Source of the DNA: Acanthaster planci
Lineage: Eukaryota; Echinodermata; Asteroidea; Valvatida; Acanthasteridae
DNA: 10,375 nucleotides
Direction: 5' to 3'
Assembly (NCBI RefSeq): GCF_001949145.1
Contig: NW_019091369.1
Coordinates: forward strand, 199,849 to 210,223
The notes under the pieces were generated by a model that was not told where the DNA came from, made no database searches, and was given only the letters and a program-made list of their open reading frames with translations. The stretch's first letter is position 1. Each line of letters starts with the position of its first letter. The position numbers were made by a program, and so were the translations under genes. This document shows positions 8,817 to 10,375 of the stretch, piece by piece.

Positions 8817-9210
8817 CTCCTTTCCCGTCAGCTCCTTTCCCATGCACTTTTGTCTGACCTTGAGTTACGGGAGGTGTGCCGCTTACCCAGGGGTACTCCG
8901 GCAGCTTGACCGAGGGAATGGGGCACCCTTTACCGCCGGTGACCTTGCCCCGGACTTTGGCCGGAGAGCAGCCCAGGGAGCAGGGCAAGCCGCCCACCCC
9001 CGAGGAAGAGCAGGGCAGATCGGTGGTGTCTTGCGCCGGGGATGCCTGGTTCGGCCGGCTGTTGATGGATGGCGCTCCGCTGACCGGCAGGTGACTCACA
9101 GTAGATGATCTCAGTGACCCACAAGAAGGGAGGCCGGCATCTACATGGTGTGTGGCGGTGAGGTGATGATCACTTGCCAAGAACGGCTGGCTTGTCTCTC
9201 CCCTGTCCAT
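8817..9210 (-). CDS. Hox2: Hox2 exon 1: N-terminal region with hexapeptide
   Basis: This first coding exon gives residues 1-131 plus the first base of codon 132. The start is the ATG at 9210-9208. It has A at -3 and G at +4 (a good Kozak context) and is the first ATG in its frame after the in-frame stop at 9450-9448. Residues 1-100 are rich in Ser, Pro, Gly and Thr with no fold I recognise, and the vertebrate Hox2 N-terminal block was not seen. Residues 103-109 read LPEYPWV, the Hox hexapeptide (usually YPWM) that contacts the PBC/Exd cofactor through its Trp, here Trp108 with Val in place of Met. The exon ends GGA G before GTAAGC at 8816, a strong donor in phase 1. That phase matches the acceptor before exon 2 and makes a Val codon across the junction. 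The exon role is clear; an additional upstream exon cannot be ruled out. Confidence 0.82.
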
Positions 9211-9447
9211 CGTCACGGCGGCGGCCCCAGTACAGAGAAATAATTTGCTGCTGCTTTGTAACGCAACGGGATTGCTCACTGTGTTAGCCTTAGCGATGTG
9301 AGCATAGAGCAAGCAACTTGCTCTATGATATGAGCGACCGCCGAGTGCTTTCTTTTCATCCAACCTCTCCTTCTTCCGTCCTAAGGACAAACTGGTGAAG
9401 TTGCCAAACTGCCCCGAATATACGAACAATATGCCCAGGAGAAATGC
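9211..9447 (-). other. Probable 5' leader of Hox2, open in frame
   Basis: This stretch directly precedes the start codon. It is open in the Hox2 frame back to the TAA at 9450-9448 but contains no in-frame ATG, so I read it as 5' UTR rather than coding. It carries an 11-bp perfect hairpin at 9303-9327. On the minus strand a TTTGTCCTTAG sequence ending near 9382 resembles a splice acceptor, so part of this leader could instead be the start of an exon joined to an upstream one. The transcription start site is not visible. Confidence 0.45.
9303..9327 (-). repeat. Perfect 11-bp hairpin in the Hox2 leader
   Basis: The arm CATAGAGCAAG (9303-9313) and the arm CTTGCTCTATG (9317-9327) are exact reverse complements separated by three bases. 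If transcribed with the gene, it forms a compact stem-loop beginning 93 bases upstream of the ATG. Whether it acts on translation or is incidental is unknown. Confidence 0.7.
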
Positions 9448-10375
9448 TTAATGTTTCTTCAACTGGGTAAACGTGTACGATGCGACTACTAGATTGCCAC
9501 GTGATACAGGAACACGTTGACTCGATGTGTCTTGGTGTGGCAACTTCAAGCCAAGCTGCTCCGGACGTAACGATCGAGAGCCAGTCGTGGTGTCATATTC
9601 GTCTACTGTGACACGCTTCAGTTGTGTCACGTGGAATTGTACATACAGTGGATCACCTTTAGACACTGGTGACAAGTCGAGCCTGACGACACGGCAAATC
9701 AAGGCTGTCCGATCGCATGTGACGACTGCCGAGCGAGAAACGTCGAACTACATTTCCTTCCACTTGTGGAAAAACCTCAATTTGCATACTGACTCTTTCA
9801 TTGGCTCAATGTCCATTCGAGGATGTTCATATGAACTGGCAAGCACTGTCAGTCCAGTGAATACTAGGTCGAGCATACAACTTGACTTGAGTAATTGTCT
9901 CAACTGAGGGTCTGGGGTTGGGAACGCGGCACCGTCCCACATATTTGAAGTTACTAGAGAAACTTATGGGGATCCTTGTTTTCCTTCCCTTTCTAGGTTT
10001 TTTTTATACTGTTGTCTTTTTAAGGGGGGTATGAAGGGTAACCCACTGCACCCTGTCAGGACTTGGACAGTGCATTCACTTCCGTCCACTCTTTCATTCA
10101 GACTGGACTGAATTGTTAGAAAAGCAGGGTTGAATTATTTGTAGTTGCCGAAACTTGAATCTAAAGGAGAAGGCCGCATCGACAGCGGTAAACGTGTAGT
10201 TTATTAAATAATGCAGTAATTTTTTTTTCAGTCCTGCTTCCACATTGAAACATGAAATTGTGGTAATGAAGCATTTTAATTTGACCAATACTGAACGTCG
10301 TGCGGGAAAACAAAGCCTGGCCATGTGTTATTCATTCATCCAGAGGAAACTGTTGGCTTACATGTACATGTACAC
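9448..10375. other. Upstream region of Hox2, no gene recognised
   Basis: No coding sequence is supported here. The portion from about 9480 to 9930 is GC-richer than its surroundings. It contains two CACGTG E-boxes (9498-9503 and 9628-9633), the second overlapping a 7-bp inverted repeat GTGACAC / GTGTCAC at 9608-9630. The palindrome GGGTAACCC lies near 10037-10045. The window ends in tandem ACATGT units (10360-10375). The open frames on both strands show no known domain. Confidence 0.5.
10003..10008 (-). promoter_or_regulatory. TATA-like box upstream of Hox2
   Basis: On the minus strand the sequence reads TATAAA within a longer A-rich run. A start site some 30 bases downstream would give a leader of roughly 770 bases, longer than typical, and such motifs are common by chance in AT-rich DNA. 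It is offered only as the best TATA-like candidate between 9450 and 10100. Confidence 0.18.

Noticed and set aside
8785-9108. Plus-strand and alternative-frame open frames over exon 1
   Set aside because: They overlap a coding exon with a phase-matched splice junction and a hexapeptide, and have no domain of their own.
9211-9429. Start of the Hox2 protein placed at 9429
   Set aside because: The codon there is TTG, not ATG; the first in-frame ATG is at 9210 and has good Kozak context.
9448-9942. Minus-strand open frames upstream of Hox2 as an extra exon
   Set aside because: They show no Hox-like N-terminal motif, no clear donor leading to 9210, and are in frames separated by stops.

Overview
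The window reads as animal nuclear DNA: AT-rich intronic and intergenic sequence, no bacterial gene packing, and one protein-coding gene in three exons on the minus strand. The gene is a Hox gene of paralogue group 2 (Hox2 / proboscipedia type). The call rests on its homeodomain, assembled from two exons that join in frame, and on a hexapeptide-like motif encoded in the exon before it. The species cannot be fixed from sequence alone. An invertebrate deuterostome is suggested, with an amphioxus (Branchiostoma) Hox cluster my best guess and an ambulacrarian possible. That rests on a single-copy-looking Hox2 with a homeobox intron, moderate intron sizes, and scattered TAGGCCTA and ACATGTACATGT motifs.

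Layout, in the direction of transcription (high to low coordinates). 9211-10375 is upstream DNA and 5' leader, with an 11-bp hairpin about 90 bases before the start codon. Exon 1 (9210-8817) encodes the low-complexity N-terminal region and the hexapeptide LPEYPWV. Intron 1 (8816-6553) has a phase 1 junction. Exon 2 (6552-6407) encodes a short linker and homeodomain residues 1-44. Intron 2 (6406-2040) splits the homeobox between residues 44 and 45, phase 0. Exon 3 (2039-1392) encodes homeodomain residues 45-60 and a 199-residue tail. A 3' UTR with several variant poly(A) signals follows below 1391, then DNA with no recognised gene. The predicted protein is 395 residues, with its homeodomain at 137-196.

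No second gene, tRNA, rRNA, CRISPR array or intact transposon was recognised. By usual Hox cluster order and shared orientation, Hox1 would be expected beyond the low-coordinate end and Hox3 beyond the high-coordinate end, but neither is in the window. The introns carry several GC-richer islands, inverted repeats and transcription-factor-like motifs that could be regulatory. Those are recorded as candidates, not as demonstrated elements. I did not find a previously undescribed biological system. The most notable points are the split and divergent Hox2 homeobox, the leader hairpin and the overrepresented 8-mer.
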